Below, one piece after another: positions 24,839 through 33,971 of a stretch of DNA of 62,450 bases. The number at the start of each line of letters is the position of its first letter. The first letter of the stretch is position 1. The notes beneath the pieces were generated by a model that saw only the letters and a program-made list of their open reading frames with translations, was not told the DNA's origin and did no database searches. The position numbers and the translations under genes are program-made. Source of the stretch: an uncultured Alphaproteobacteria bacterium (GTDB lineage: Bacteria; Pseudomonadota; Alphaproteobacteria; Micropepsales; Micropepsaceae); contig CALMGU010000057.1 in the NCBI GenBank assembly GCA_937865685.1, positions 1 through 62,450 on the forward strand. The letters are read 5' to 3'.

Positions 24839-26623
24839 ATGGCCGCGCTGCTGGAAATCCGCGATCTCGATGTGCATTTCTCCACCCCGGATGGCGACAT
24901 CCATGCGGTGAAGAAAGTCAGCCTCGACATCGCCGAAGGCACCTGCCTGGGCGTGGTGGGCGAAAGCGGTTCGGGCAAGAGCCAGCTTTTCCTCGCCGCG
25001 ATGGGGCTTTTGGCCGCCAATGGCAGGGCCAGCGGCAGCGTGCGCTATCGCGGCCAGGAATTGCTGGGACTGGAGCCCACGGAGCTGAACCAGTATCGCG
25101 GCTCCAAGATCACCATGATCTTCCAGGATCCCCTCACCTCGCTCACGCCGCACATGACCATCGGCGCGCAAATTCTGGAGGCTCTTACCCTGCACCAGAA
25201 GATGCCGCGCGAAGAGGCCCAGCGGCGCATCCGGGAAATCCTGGAATATGTCCGCATCCCGGAAGCGGCGCGGCGGATGAAGCAATATCCTCACGAACTA
25301 TCCGGCGGCATGCGCCAGCGGGTGATGATCGCGATGGCCACCATCACCGGCCCCGATCTGGTGATCGCCGACGAGCCCACCACCGCCCTGGACGTGACGG
25401 TGCAAGCGCAGATCCTGGAAATCCTGCGCGCGCTCAAGACCGACAAGAAAACCGCCATGGCGCTGATCAGCCACGACATGGGCGTGATCGCGGGCAGCGC
25501 CGACCATGTTCAAGTGATGCGGCATGGTGAGGTGGTGGAGCGCGGCAATGTCGATGAGATTTTCTATGCGCCGCGTCACGATTATACCCGGATGCTGCTG
25601 GGATCGATGCCGCGGCTCGACCAGGAGCCGGACCTCGCCGCATCGTCCGCGAAGCTCCTGTTGGATGTCGAAGACGTAAAAGTCACCTTCCCCGTCAAGG
25701 GCGAAGGCCTGTTCGCGCCGCCGCGCCCGCTCAGGGCCGTGGACGGAATTTCCTTCACTTTGCGGGCTGGCGAAACCTTGGGCGTGGTGGGCGAAAGCGG
25801 CTGCGGAAAATCCACTCTGGCGCGGGCGGTGCTGCAACTGATCCCGCCCGACAGCGGCCAGGTGGTCTGGCTGGGCCGCGACCTGACGGCGGAAAAGCAG
25901 GACGCGATCCGCCGCGCCCGCAAGGATTTCCAGATCGTGTTTCAGGATCCCTTGGCCAGCCTCGATCCGCGCATGCCGGTGGGCGTTTCCATCGCCGAGC
26001 CGCTGCGCGCGCTCGAGCCCGGCCTGACACGGAACGAGATCCGGGCCCGCGTGGCGGCGATCATGCGGAAAGTCGGCTTGGATCCCGCCTGGATCAATCG
26101 CTACCCCCATGAATTGTCCGGCGGCCAGAACCAGCGCGTGGGCATCGCCCGCGCCATGATCGTGGCACCCAAAATGGTGGTGTGCGACGAAGCGGTAAGT
26201 GCGCTGGACGTTTCCATCCAGGCGCAGATCATGGCGTTGATCAAATCCCTGCAGGCGGAAACCGGCATGGCGATGATCTTCATCAGCCACGATCTGTCGG
26301 TGGTCCGCCAGCTTTCTCACCGGGTGATGGTGCTGTATCTGGGCCGGGTGGTGGAGATGGCGACGGCGGACGATCTTTATCGCGATCCCCGCCATCCCTA
26401 CACGCGCGCCTTGCTGTCAGCTGTGCCGACGCCCGATCCCAGACAGGAACGGGCCCGCAAGCGCACCTTGCTGGCGGGCGATCTGCCCTCGCCGCTGGAC
26501 AGCCGCGCGCCGCTGGCGTTTCTCAAATCGCGGCGCGTCGATGATCCGCAGGCGGAACAATACCGGCCACAACTGCTGGAAGTCTCGGCCGGCCATTTCG
26601 TGGCCGAACACGATCCGCTCTGA
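24839..26623 (+). CDS. peptide ABC transporter ATPase with two nucleotide-binding domains (OppD-OppF fusion)
   Basis: The 594-residue protein contains two complete ABC ATPase domains. The first has Walker [14 protein letters not shown], signature [14 protein letters not shown] and Walker [14 protein letters not shown]. The second has [20 protein letters not shown], signature [15 protein letters not shown] and [14 protein letters not shown] (Glu present; the usual Pro and Thr are replaced). Each is followed by the OppD/F C-terminal tail. Fused ATPases of this kind (as in YejF) supply both halves of the motor. It completes a transporter with the two permeases. Its 3' end runs just into the convergent small gene. 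Confidence 0.95.
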   Translation: MAALLEIRDLDVHFSTPDGDIHAVKKVSLDIAEGTCLGVVGESGSGKSQLFLAAMGLLAANGRASGSVRYRGQELLGLEPTELNQYRGSKITMIFQDPLTSLTPHMTIGAQILEALTLHQKMPREEAQRRIREILEYVRIPEAARRMKQYPHELSGGMRQRVMIAMATITGPDLVIADEPTTALDVTVQAQILEILRALKTDKKTAMALISHDMGVIAGSADHVQVMRHGEVVERGNVDEIFYAPRHDYTRMLLGSMPRLDQEPDLAASSAKLLLDVEDVKVTFPVKGEGLFAPPRPLRAVDGISFTLRAGETLGVVGESGCGKSTLARAVLQLIPPDSGQVVWLGRDLTAEKQDAIRRARKDFQIVFQDPLASLDPRMPVGVSIAEPLRALEPGLTRNEIRARVAAIMRKVGLDPAWINRYPHELSGGQNQRVGIARAMIVAPKMVVCDEAVSALDVSIQAQIMALIKSLQAETGMAMIFISHDLSVVRQLSHRVMVLYLGRVVEMATADDLYRDPRHPYTRALLSAVPTPDPRQERARKRTLLAGDLPSPLDSRAPLAFLKSRRVDDPQAEQYRPQLLEVSAGHFVAEHDPL

Positions 26624-26629
26624 CGTGCG

Positions 26630-27184
26630 TTATTTGACGCGCATCACCCGGTAATTCTTGTCGCCCTTCACCCGCATGGTGTGGCTGCCCATCATGTCGG
26701 AACTCACCACCACCGAATAGCTGGCCGGCGGATCGCTCCAATTGGCGCGCAGATCGTCATAGGGCGACTGTTTCCACACTTCTCCATCCGCCAGGGTCAC
26801 CGTGAACAGGCCATCCTTGCCGAAGGTGAAGGCCGAAAGCCGCATCGCCCCGACCATGTTGTTGTCGTCATTGCTGGAGGGGCCGAAAATATTGCCGATC
26901 CCCAGCCAGCCGCCATCGCTTTCTTGCTTCATGGGCGGCGGCGTCATGGGCGTATTCTTGACCAGATTGACCTGCGCCTCCGGGGCGGGCGGCAGGCCCA
27001 GTTGCGCGCGCATCGGCTGCGCCGCACCATAAAAGCAATTGAGCCAAGTGCGGTTGTCCGCGATGCTGGAACAGCGCTGCAGGTTCAGCATCACATCGTC
27101 CCGGGTGGGATCGCCGGCGGCATGGGCCGGGGCGCTCGCAAGGCCCGACAAAATCACGGCAAAAGATAACAGGCGCAGCCGCAT
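26630..27184 (-). CDS. exported protein of unknown function
   Basis: The 184-residue protein starts at the ATG at 27184 (ribosome site GGGGAGC) with signal peptide MRLRLLSFAVILSGLASAPA and cleavage near AHAAGD. The mature part has two cysteines (LQRCSSIADNRTWLNCFYGA), which may form a disulfide, a Pro/Met-rich linker and a beta-rich C-terminal domain (FTFGKDGLFTVTLADGEVWK, SYSVVVSSDMMGSHTMRVKG). The N-terminal cysteine helix resembles a pattern seen in many alphaproteobacterial envelope proteins, but I cannot name a family. It lies opposite in direction between the ABC ATPase and the peptide-binding protein genes, so it interrupts the transporter operon. Confidence 0.8.
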   Translation of the reverse strand: MRLRLLSFAVILSGLASAPAHAAGDPTRDDVMLNLQRCSSIADNRTWLNCFYGAAQPMRAQLGLPPAPEAQVNLVKNTPMTPPPMKQESDGGWLGIGNIFGPSSNDDNNMVGAMRLSAFTFGKDGLFTVTLADGEVWKQSPYDDLRANWSDPPASYSVVVSSDMMGSHTMRVKGDKNYRVMRVK

Positions 27185-27285
27185 CGGCTCCCCACGAAAG
27201 ATACAGTTCCAGGCGGCGAATATAATGGAATTTCCCGCGCCAATGCTATGGTGATGCCGGCAAAACGCCCGCAAAGGCTGCGTGG

Positions 27286-28935
27286 ATGGCACGACGAAAA
27301 AACTGGACCCGGCGGCTGGCATTGGGCGGCGGCGCCGCCTTGATTCTGGGCGGCGGGTTTCTGGTATCGCGGGGCAAGGAAGCGCGCATTCCACCCCAGG
27401 CCGGAACCTTGCATCGCGGCAATGCCGCCGAGCCTTTCACCATCGACCCGCATCTGGTGGACGCCGCATGGGAAGATCCCATCGTGGGCGACATGATCAT
27501 GGGGCTGACCACCGAAGATGCTGACGCTCGGCCGATTCCCGGCATGGCGGAAAGCTGGCAGTCCTCGCCGGACGGCCTGACCTGGACCTTCAAGCTTCGC
27601 GACGCCACATGGTCCGATGGTGTTCCCGTGACGGCGGACGATTTCGTTTTTTCCTGGCGGCGCGTCCTCGACCCCAAACTGGCGGCGTCTTATGCCTATT
27701 TCCTCTATGTGGTCAAAAATGCCGTCGCGGTGAATGCGGGACGGATGCCTGGGACCGCATTGGGGGTCAAAGCGCTGGACGCCCGCACTTTGGAAGTCCA
27801 TCTCGAACATCCCGCGCCCTATCTTCTGGAAATGCTCACCCACACCTCCATGATGCCGGTGCCCCGCCATGTGGTGGAAGTGAAAGGCAAGGATTGGACC
27901 AGGTCCGGCACCTATGTCGGCAATGGCGCCTTTATTCTGAAAGACTGGGTGCCCAACGATCATTTGACGGTGGTCAAGAACCCCCGCTTTTTCGATGCCG
28001 CCAATGTGAAGCTGGAGCGGGTCGTCTTTTATCCCACCGACGATTACAGCGCGGCGCTGCGCCGTATGCGTGCGGGTGAGCTGGACACCCAGGACCGGCT
28101 GGAGAACAACCAGTTCGGTTGGATCAAAAAGAACATGCCCGAACTGCTGGCCCCCGTGCCGCAGCTCATCATGGACATGATTCAGGTCAACCGGACCAAA
28201 AAGCCGTTCGATGACGCACGGGTGCGCAAGGCGCTCAATCTGGCGATCAACCGCGAAGCGATCACGGACAGGATCGTGCCGGTCGGGTATGTTCCCGCTT
28301 ACAATATCGTGCCGCCCGGTACCGCCAATTTCCTCGGTGGCAACGCGTTCGATTTTAAGGCTATGCCCTATCCCGAGCGCACCGCCATCGCCCAGCGCCT
28401 GATGCGCGAAGCGGGTTACGGGCCCGACAATCGACTTCGCACGACTTATATGATCCGTACCACCGCGGCGGGATCCAACCGCTCCGTCGCTGCCGCTCTG
28501 CAACAGATGTTCGCCCTGATCTATGTGGACATTTCCATCATTCCCACCGATGCGCAGATTTTCTACAAAACAATTCAGGAGCATGATTTCGAAATCTGCC
28601 AGCCCGGCTGGCAGGCCGATTTCAATGATGCCTCCAACTTTCTGGATATCTTCATCAGCGGCAGCGGCAACAATTGGGGCGTCTACAGCAACCCGGACTT
28701 CGACAAGGCGCTGCGCGAGGCACAAAACGACATCAACATCCAGAGCCGTGGCCGTAAGCTCGCGAGCGCCGAGAAAATATTGTTGGAAGACCAGGCCGCG
28801 CTGCCGCTCTACTTCTGGATCAATGCCAATCTCGTGCGGCCCTATGTGAAGGGTTGGGGTCCCAATGCCATGGACAAGCATCGCAGCCGCTGGATCAGCA
28901 TCGACGAAAAAGCCCGCGCGGCGCTGTTTGTGTGA
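27286..28935 (+). CDS. peptide-binding protein of an ABC importer (OppA/DppA type)
   Basis: The 549-residue SBP_bac_5 family protein has an N-terminal export signal or membrane anchor (RRLALGGGAALILGGGFLVS). Family motifs are HRGNAAEPFTIDPHLVDAAW, IPGMAESWQSSPDGLTWTFK, LRDATWSDGVPVTADDFVFS and PFDDARVRKALNLAINREAI. It presents oligopeptides to the permease and is the natural partner of the OppB, OppC and dual-ATPase genes 0.7 kb upstream. It is separated from them by a gene on the opposite strand and so needs its own promoter in the 100 bases between the two starts. Confidence 0.94.
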   Translation: MARRKNWTRRLALGGGAALILGGGFLVSRGKEARIPPQAGTLHRGNAAEPFTIDPHLVDAAWEDPIVGDMIMGLTTEDADARPIPGMAESWQSSPDGLTWTFKLRDATWSDGVPVTADDFVFSWRRVLDPKLAASYAYFLYVVKNAVAVNAGRMPGTALGVKALDARTLEVHLEHPAPYLLEMLTHTSMMPVPRHVVEVKGKDWTRSGTYVGNGAFILKDWVPNDHLTVVKNPRFFDAANVKLERVVFYPTDDYSAALRRMRAGELDTQDRLENNQFGWIKKNMPELLAPVPQLIMDMIQVNRTKKPFDDARVRKALNLAINREAITDRIVPVGYVPAYNIVPPGTANFLGGNAFDFKAMPYPERTAIAQRLMREAGYGPDNRLRTTYMIRTTAAGSNRSVAAALQQMFALIYVDISIIPTDAQIFYKTIQEHDFEICQPGWQADFNDASNFLDIFISGSGNNWGVYSNPDFDKALREAQNDINIQSRGRKLASAEKILLEDQAALPLYFWINANLVRPYVKGWGPNAMDKHRSRWISIDEKARAALFV

Positions 28936-29044
28936 TCGGCGCCCGGCAGAAATTGCTCAAATCCAGCGGCGGTCCCCGCTGGGCGGGTTCCCAATTCGGC
29001 ACTGCTTGGCTTTTCGGCGCGAGAACGGCGTGGCAAGAGCGGAC

Positions 29045-31378
29045 TTATTCCGCAGGCGTTCCGGCGGGACCCTTACTGTAACGATCGACATTGAGAAAGC
29101 GCGGAAGCATCGGGCCCGCCTTGACGAAAAAATCCCACGCCATCATCACCGCGCCAATGGCGAACAGCACATCGCCCGGCAGCCGCATCCATTGCCACAA
29201 AAGCGTGCCGTTATAGAACTCCGCGCTGCGCGCATAAGCCAGACCATGCTCGAACACCGCATCCAATTGCGGCCAGCCGATGGGGAAGAAGTTGAGCAGG
29301 ATCCATAGCACCAGTCCCACATTGTAGAGCCAGAAGGCCCAGATGCCGGTGCGCTCGGTGAAGACCGCCCGCTCGCCCGCCGCATAGCGCAGGCAGAAAT
29401 AGACCAGTCCGATGGCGAGCAGTCCGAAGGCGCCGAACAGCGCGGTATGGGCATGATTCAAGGTCAGGAAGGTGCCATGCTCGTAGTAATTGACCAGCGG
29501 CGCATTGAGAGTACCGCCGCCGAACACACCCGCGCCCACGAAATTCCAGAACGCCGCACCGATAATGTAGGTATAGGCGAGGCCGTACTTGAAGTCCTGC
29601 TGGCGGCGGATCAGCCGGTGATGGTTGATGGCGTCGATGATGAGAAGCACCAACGGCAGGACCTCGATAAATGAGAACATGGAGCCCATCGGCACCCACA
29701 TGCTGGGGCCGCCTGCCCAGTAAAGGTGATGGCCCGTGCCCATCACCCCGCCCAGGAAGATCAGGATCAACTCGAAATAGACGGCGCGTTCGGCCAGCTT
29801 GCGCGACACCAGCCCCACCGCCATCAACAGATAGGCGCTGATCGCGGCGGCGAAGAATTCGAAGGACTGTTCGACCCACAGATGCACCACCCACCAGCGC
29901 CAGAAATCGGTGAGGGTGAAGCTTTTCTCGATGCCCGTGAGCGGGATCATGCCGAAAGCGTAGAGTAGCGCGATATTGATGGTCGAAGCCCAGATCAGAT
30001 TCTCCAGCCTGATGGCGCCCGACCAGAATTGCCGCGTCGCCTGCGCCAGCGCGGCTCGCGACGGCCACAGCGCCCGGAACACCAGGATGCTCCAGATCAC
30101 CAGGCCCGCGAAAAAGCCGATCTGCCAGAAGCGGCCCAGTTCTATGTAAGACAGGCCCTGGTTGCCGAACCAGAACCAGTTGTTCTGGATCACGCCCATG
30201 ATGCCAAGATAGTCGCCCAAGAGCGCGCCCACCACGATCAACAGCGTCACCCAGAACAGGATGTCCACCAAAAGGCCCTGACCCTTGGCCTCCATGCCGC
30301 CGGCGATGGCGGGCGCCAGGAACAGGCCCGCGCCGATCCACGACAGCCCGATCCAGATGATGGGCGACTGGGTATGCACGTCGCGCAGGAAGTTGAAGGG
30401 GAACCAGCGGTTGATATCGAGGCCGTAGAAGCTGGTGCGGTCGTAATAGGAATGGGCCATGATGGTGCCCGCCAAAATCTGCAACAGCAGCACGGCGGCG
30501 ACGATGAGAAAATATTTGCCGATGCGGCGCTGGCTTGGCGTCAGCGCGCCAAAGCGGGCCAAGACCGGGTCCATCGGCGCGTCGTCGGGATGGTTCAGCC
30601 AGAATTCATAGATGAACAAGACCACGCCGAACATCAGGAAGGTGAAGCAGAAGCTGATCCAGGTCCAGCGGAAGGTGTTGGTGGTGGGCGTGTTGCCGAC
30701 CAATGGTTCGAAAGGCCAATTCTCGGTCCAGGACCAGTTCACGTCCGGGCGGCGCGCTACGGTCGTTATAGCCGAGTAGATGAGAAAGTCCGCCGTATCG
30801 AGTGCTTCGGAGCCGTGCAGGCTGTAAGCCGGCGTCCAGCCCAGTTCGGGTGCGGGCGTCACCAAGGTGACGCTCAATTCCTTTTGCAGCTCCGCGATGG
30901 CGCCCGCCGTGGCCGGCGGTACCTTCACCGTCGCCTGGGTCAGGTCGATGCCCTGCAGTTCCTGGCGCATGGTGGCAGTGGCCGATGCCTGTTGGTCGGG
31001 CGAAAGAGCGGCGAAGCGGTGGCCAAAGCGCGCCCGCGCCACGCCGTCTTGCGTCAGCGTGCCCAGCCTGACCAGGATACTGGCGGTGTAATCCTCGCCA
31101 TAATAAGAGCCCATGCCGTAAAGCGAGCCGTAGTCCATCAGGTCGGCTTTCTGGAAACCGCCCTTGCCGCCCATGATGTTATCGGCGGTCATCAGGGTGA
31201 CGCCGCTATCGGTGACGAAACGCTCGGGCTGCGGCGGCACGCGCCGATAGGTGAGGACCGTGGCCCATGCCAGAAGCGCGAAAGTCAGGATCGCCACGGC
31301 CAGAAGCACCCATTTCAGGACATTGCTGACCGGATCGTGAAGCGAGGAAGGCGTCGCTTCCGTGACGTTGTGCGCCAT
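29045..31378 (-). CDS. norB: quinol-dependent nitric oxide reductase (qNOR)
   Basis: The 777-residue haem-copper-oxidase relative reduces NO to N2O with electrons from quinol. The start at 31378 (ribosome site GGGGGAT) gives one helix, then a periplasmic domain of about 200 residues (FQKADLMDYGSLYGMGSYYG) fused to a 12-helix core; this fusion marks qNOR rather than cNOR. Metal ligands are visible in WWVVHLWVEQSFEFFAAAIS (His plus the essential Glu), GVMGTGHHLYWAG (two His for FeB) and LNHAHTALFGAFG (haem ligands). No nitrite, nitrous oxide or NO-sensing regulator gene is adjacent, so it probably serves detoxification. The upstream 390 bases hold no recognisable NsrR or FNR site. Confidence 0.95.
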   Translation of the reverse strand: MAHNVTEATPSSLHDPVSNVLKWVLLAVAILTFALLAWATVLTYRRVPPQPERFVTDSGVTLMTADNIMGGKGGFQKADLMDYGSLYGMGSYYGEDYTASILVRLGTLTQDGVARARFGHRFAALSPDQQASATATMRQELQGIDLTQATVKVPPATAGAIAELQKELSVTLVTPAPELGWTPAYSLHGSEALDTADFLIYSAITTVARRPDVNWSWTENWPFEPLVGNTPTTNTFRWTWISFCFTFLMFGVVLFIYEFWLNHPDDAPMDPVLARFGALTPSQRRIGKYFLIVAAVLLLQILAGTIMAHSYYDRTSFYGLDINRWFPFNFLRDVHTQSPIIWIGLSWIGAGLFLAPAIAGGMEAKGQGLLVDILFWVTLLIVVGALLGDYLGIMGVIQNNWFWFGNQGLSYIELGRFWQIGFFAGLVIWSILVFRALWPSRAALAQATRQFWSGAIRLENLIWASTINIALLYAFGMIPLTGIEKSFTLTDFWRWWVVHLWVEQSFEFFAAAISAYLLMAVGLVSRKLAERAVYFELILIFLGGVMGTGHHLYWAGGPSMWVPMGSMFSFIEVLPLVLLIIDAINHHRLIRRQQDFKYGLAYTYIIGAAFWNFVGAGVFGGGTLNAPLVNYYEHGTFLTLNHAHTALFGAFGLLAIGLVYFCLRYAAGERAVFTERTGIWAFWLYNVGLVLWILLNFFPIGWPQLDAVFEHGLAYARSAEFYNGTLLWQWMRLPGDVLFAIGAVMMAWDFFVKAGPMLPRFLNVDRYSKGPAGTPAE

Positions 31379-31770
31379 GACATCCCCCGTGCGTACTGAA
31401 CTTGCAAATCCATGAGCCGCAAAAACGTTCCCGCAGGGCAAGATTCAAGTATCAAGGGCCGCCCGCCGGCGATGTGTCGGGTTGTAGAGCTGCACGGAAT
31501 GGACCGTGGCGCGGCATTGCCTCAACTTGCGAGAGCGGAATTAAGAAATCGCCGCTCGGCCTCGCCCCGTACCTTTCGGCTTCGACAACCGCAATATTGA
31601 GGGGTTCGAAGGAGACTGACGCCGGTGATCCCCGGGGCTATCCGCCCCGGCGCCGCTTGGTGGAGTCCGTGCTGGAAAAAAGGCTTGCCCAGGGGAACAA
31701 AGGCGGGGCAAAAGTTGAAACGCCGAAGGGCAAAAGTTGAAATGCGTTTTGCAAGCCGTTGATTTTAAAC
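31379..31770. other. intergenic stretch between the NO reductase and tRNA-Arg
   Basis: No gene is supported here. It must hold the leftward promoter of the NO reductase gene and the rightward promoter of tRNA-Arg. A short direct repeat at 31706-31742 is listed separately. A loose inverted pair, CTTCGA (31580) and TCGAAG (about 31606), vaguely recalls the REP at 17.2 kb but is too weak to call. Confidence 0.45.
31706..31742. repeat. direct repeat upstream of tRNA-Arg
   Basis: GGGCAAAAGTTGAAA occurs at 31706-31720 and exactly again at 31728-31742, a 22-base step, about 30-65 bases before the tRNA. The step is two helical turns, so protein binding is possible. Remnant duplication is equally possible. 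Confidence 0.55.
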
Positions 31771-31848
31771 GCGACCCCATAGCTCAGCAGGATAGAGCGG
31801 CGGTTTCCTAAACCGTAGGCCGGAAGTTCGAGTCTTCCTGGGGTCGCC
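31771..31848 (+). tRNA. tRNA-Arg (anticodon CCT)
   Basis: Acceptor GCGACCC pairs with GGGTCGC. The D-arm is AGCTCAGCAGGATAGAGC, the anticodon stem GCGGT/ACCGT encloses TTCCTAA with CCT at 34-36, and the T-arm is GGAAGTTCGAGTCTTCC. The CCA end is not fully encoded (discriminator C, then AGT), so it must be added after transcription. A T-run follows at 31851-31855. Confidence 0.95.
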
Positions 31849-31860
31849 AGTTTTTCAAAA

Positions 31861-33849
31861 TCACTTGCGCTGTACGCTCCAATCATAAAGCGCCAGGGCC
31901 TGTTCGACCGGCTCGCCGGCATCCTCCGGCAGCAGAAAGCGGTCCTGCACCAGTTGTTTGGCCACTGCATCCGCCTTGGCGCGGTATTCCTCGCGGCTGG
32001 CATAGCGTTCCTCGACCGAAAGACGGGAATCGCCGCTGGCGGTACGCTCGGCTTTGGTCCGCGCGAAGGGATGGAACGACCCCATTTCGCCGAACAGCTG
32101 ATCGCCCGAACCGATCGCCGGATCGCGGAAATTCCAGCCGCCATAGGTACCCACCGGCACCTCGATCGCGGGCAGCCGAATACCCGCCCGGCTGTTGCCG
32201 TTCGCATCCACGGCCGGAACCAGCCCCACATAGACCTGCCCGACCTTGGGCGGCTCATTGACCACGATGCCCTTGTTCCAGAGCGGTCCGAAATCCAGGC
32301 GGTAGGTTTTCAGATAAGGCACCGGGAAATGCACGCCCGGTATCGCGGGCCATCCGGCTTTTTCCGTCGCCACCAAGGTGCCGTCAGAGATATGCGGAAT
32401 GCGATTGGGTGGCGGCGGGGTTCCGTTCACCACCCATTGATCGAGATCCTTCAGCAAGGCGCGCGTGACCGGATTGCGGTTGACCGGATTGTTCAACCCC
32501 GCCGCGCCCTCGGCCTGCACCGGCGGGAACGGGCCGAAGGCGTGCGGGCCCGACGACACGAAATAGATCCGCGAATCCGCCGGCGGCTCGATGTCGCGCG
32601 TGCCGGTCACATCGGTATGGATGAGCGAGCCGCCGCGATTGAAATATTCCGAATTGCTGAAGGTGTGAAACAGCTTTGGCCGGACGTGACGGGCTTCGGC
32701 CGACGCCATCAGCGAATCCGTCTTGCCTAGAACGGGATCGGTTTCCACGCCGTCAGTGAACGGAAACATGTCCACGGGATAGAAGACGTTGAAGAATTGT
32801 TCGGCGTCGCGCGAGGCCTGGCCGAAACGGTAATTGAACGAACCGCGGCCCGCGCCGCCTACTTCGTCGATCACGCCATCGAAAACTGGTCGTCCCTGCT
32901 CATCCTCATTGAAGCCTTCATAGAGGAACTGACGCAGATAACGGCCGCTCTGCGACACGCCCCAACCATAGGCATAGCGAATCCCAGGCATGGGATTGGC
33001 GGCGGTCCGATCGTGCTTGATAAAACTGACCAGATCGCGCGTTCCGGCAAGGCCCGTTCCCAGCACGCGCGGATCGCGGGCGCGATAGACCACGTCGTAG
33101 ATGCGCCCCATCTCGAAGCCGCCATCCAGCGAGACGCTGGCGTCTCCCACGAAATGCCATTTCGCGCGCGGTATGACCTGCGGCTTGTCGGCGGGCCGGT
33201 CGCGCACCGTCATCACATTGTCGGGGCTGTTCGGATCATCGACCGGATAGGCGAAATGATTGCGGTCGGCCAGGGATTGGGCCGGGCTTTTGTCGTTGGG
33301 AATGAAATTGCCCCGCACCAGGCCGGTGATCTTTTTGCCATTTTGGGTGGCGATGGGCATGTCCATGCGCATCTGGCCGTTCGGCACATCCCACTGCCAG
33401 CCCATCCAGAGCAAGGTGTAACCCTGGTTCATCAATGCGCCGTCGCCATACTCGTCCGCCGTCTGGGGATCGCGGCTGCCTTTGGCCTTCTGGAAAGTGA
33501 TCAGCATCGCCTTGCCGCCGCGATTGCCGATTTCGTCGAACAGCCGGCCATTGCCTTTCGCCGGATCGACGGGTTTGAGCATGTAGAAGTCAGCGGTGAA
33601 TCCGGCTTCGCCTTTCGCATTGCGTGGCGCAAGACCGAGATCGACGATGTTCTTGTTGATGGCTGCTTTGGGTGCGAGGGCGAACTCCACCTTGCCCACC
33701 AGTTTTTCGTACGCGCCCGCGTTACCGAACGCCTTGCCGTTCAAGACCGCTTCGCGGCGCTCGACATGAAGCGCCACCACACGGGCTTCGGCGGAAACCG
33801 CAAAAAGGGTCAGCGCCATGACGCCCATCCCCAGCAATCTCATCGTCAT
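31861..33849 (-). CDS. secreted alpha/beta-hydrolase domain protein
   Basis: The 662-residue protein has a signal peptide (MTMRLLGMGVMALTLFAVSA, cut near EAR). The mature part begins VVALHVERREAVLNGKAFGN and matches the large alpha/beta-hydrolase family (Abhydrolase_10 style) found in alphaproteobacteria and soil bacteria. The likely nucleophile region is YGWGVSQSGRYLRQFLYEGF at about residues 293-312. Acid and histidine residues cannot be fixed by eye; the HAFG near GPHAFGPFPPVQ is a candidate region. The substrate is unknown; an ester or lactone is assumed from the fold. It is divergent from an MFS anion transporter over a 122-base gap, so import of its product is plausible. Confidence 0.85.
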   Translation of the reverse strand: MTMRLLGMGVMALTLFAVSAEARVVALHVERREAVLNGKAFGNAGAYEKLVGKVEFALAPKAAINKNIVDLGLAPRNAKGEAGFTADFYMLKPVDPAKGNGRLFDEIGNRGGKAMLITFQKAKGSRDPQTADEYGDGALMNQGYTLLWMGWQWDVPNGQMRMDMPIATQNGKKITGLVRGNFIPNDKSPAQSLADRNHFAYPVDDPNSPDNVMTVRDRPADKPQVIPRAKWHFVGDASVSLDGGFEMGRIYDVVYRARDPRVLGTGLAGTRDLVSFIKHDRTAANPMPGIRYAYGWGVSQSGRYLRQFLYEGFNEDEQGRPVFDGVIDEVGGAGRGSFNYRFGQASRDAEQFFNVFYPVDMFPFTDGVETDPVLGKTDSLMASAEARHVRPKLFHTFSNSEYFNRGGSLIHTDVTGTRDIEPPADSRIYFVSSGPHAFGPFPPVQAEGAAGLNNPVNRNPVTRALLKDLDQWVVNGTPPPPNRIPHISDGTLVATEKAGWPAIPGVHFPVPYLKTYRLDFGPLWNKGIVVNEPPKVGQVYVGLVPAVDANGNSRAGIRLPAIEVPVGTYGGWNFRDPAIGSGDQLFGEMGSFHPFARTKAERTASGDSRLSVEERYASREEYRAKADAVAKQLVQDRFLLPEDAGEPVEQALALYDWSVQRK

Positions 33850-33971
33850 GTCATCCCCCGATGCCGAAACGGCCGGGACTATAGCCCATCCTGTGAAATC
33901 CAGAAGACCATGCTAGATAGTCCTCCTGGTCCGCCGCGCTTCGCATTGCGGCAAGACCTTGGGGGGCGAGC

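Noticed and set aside
27154..28881. A 575-codon minus-strand frame opposite the peptide-binding protein
   Set aside because: No family likeness; the plus-strand protein is complete and well supported.
28963..28982. Hairpin between the peptide-binding protein and NO reductase genes as a terminator
   Set aside because: CCAGCGG/CCGCTGG gives a seven-bp stem, but no T-run follows on either strand.
31443..31456. A possible FNR-like site (TTGAT half) upstream of the NO reductase
   Set aside because: Only one half-site fits; the second half does not match the ATCAA consensus, and no NsrR-like palindrome was seen either.
31580..31611. A second REP-like copy near 31.6 kb
   Set aside because: Only the outer six bases (CTTCGA/TCGAAG) pair well; the rest does not match the clear copy at 17.2 kb.
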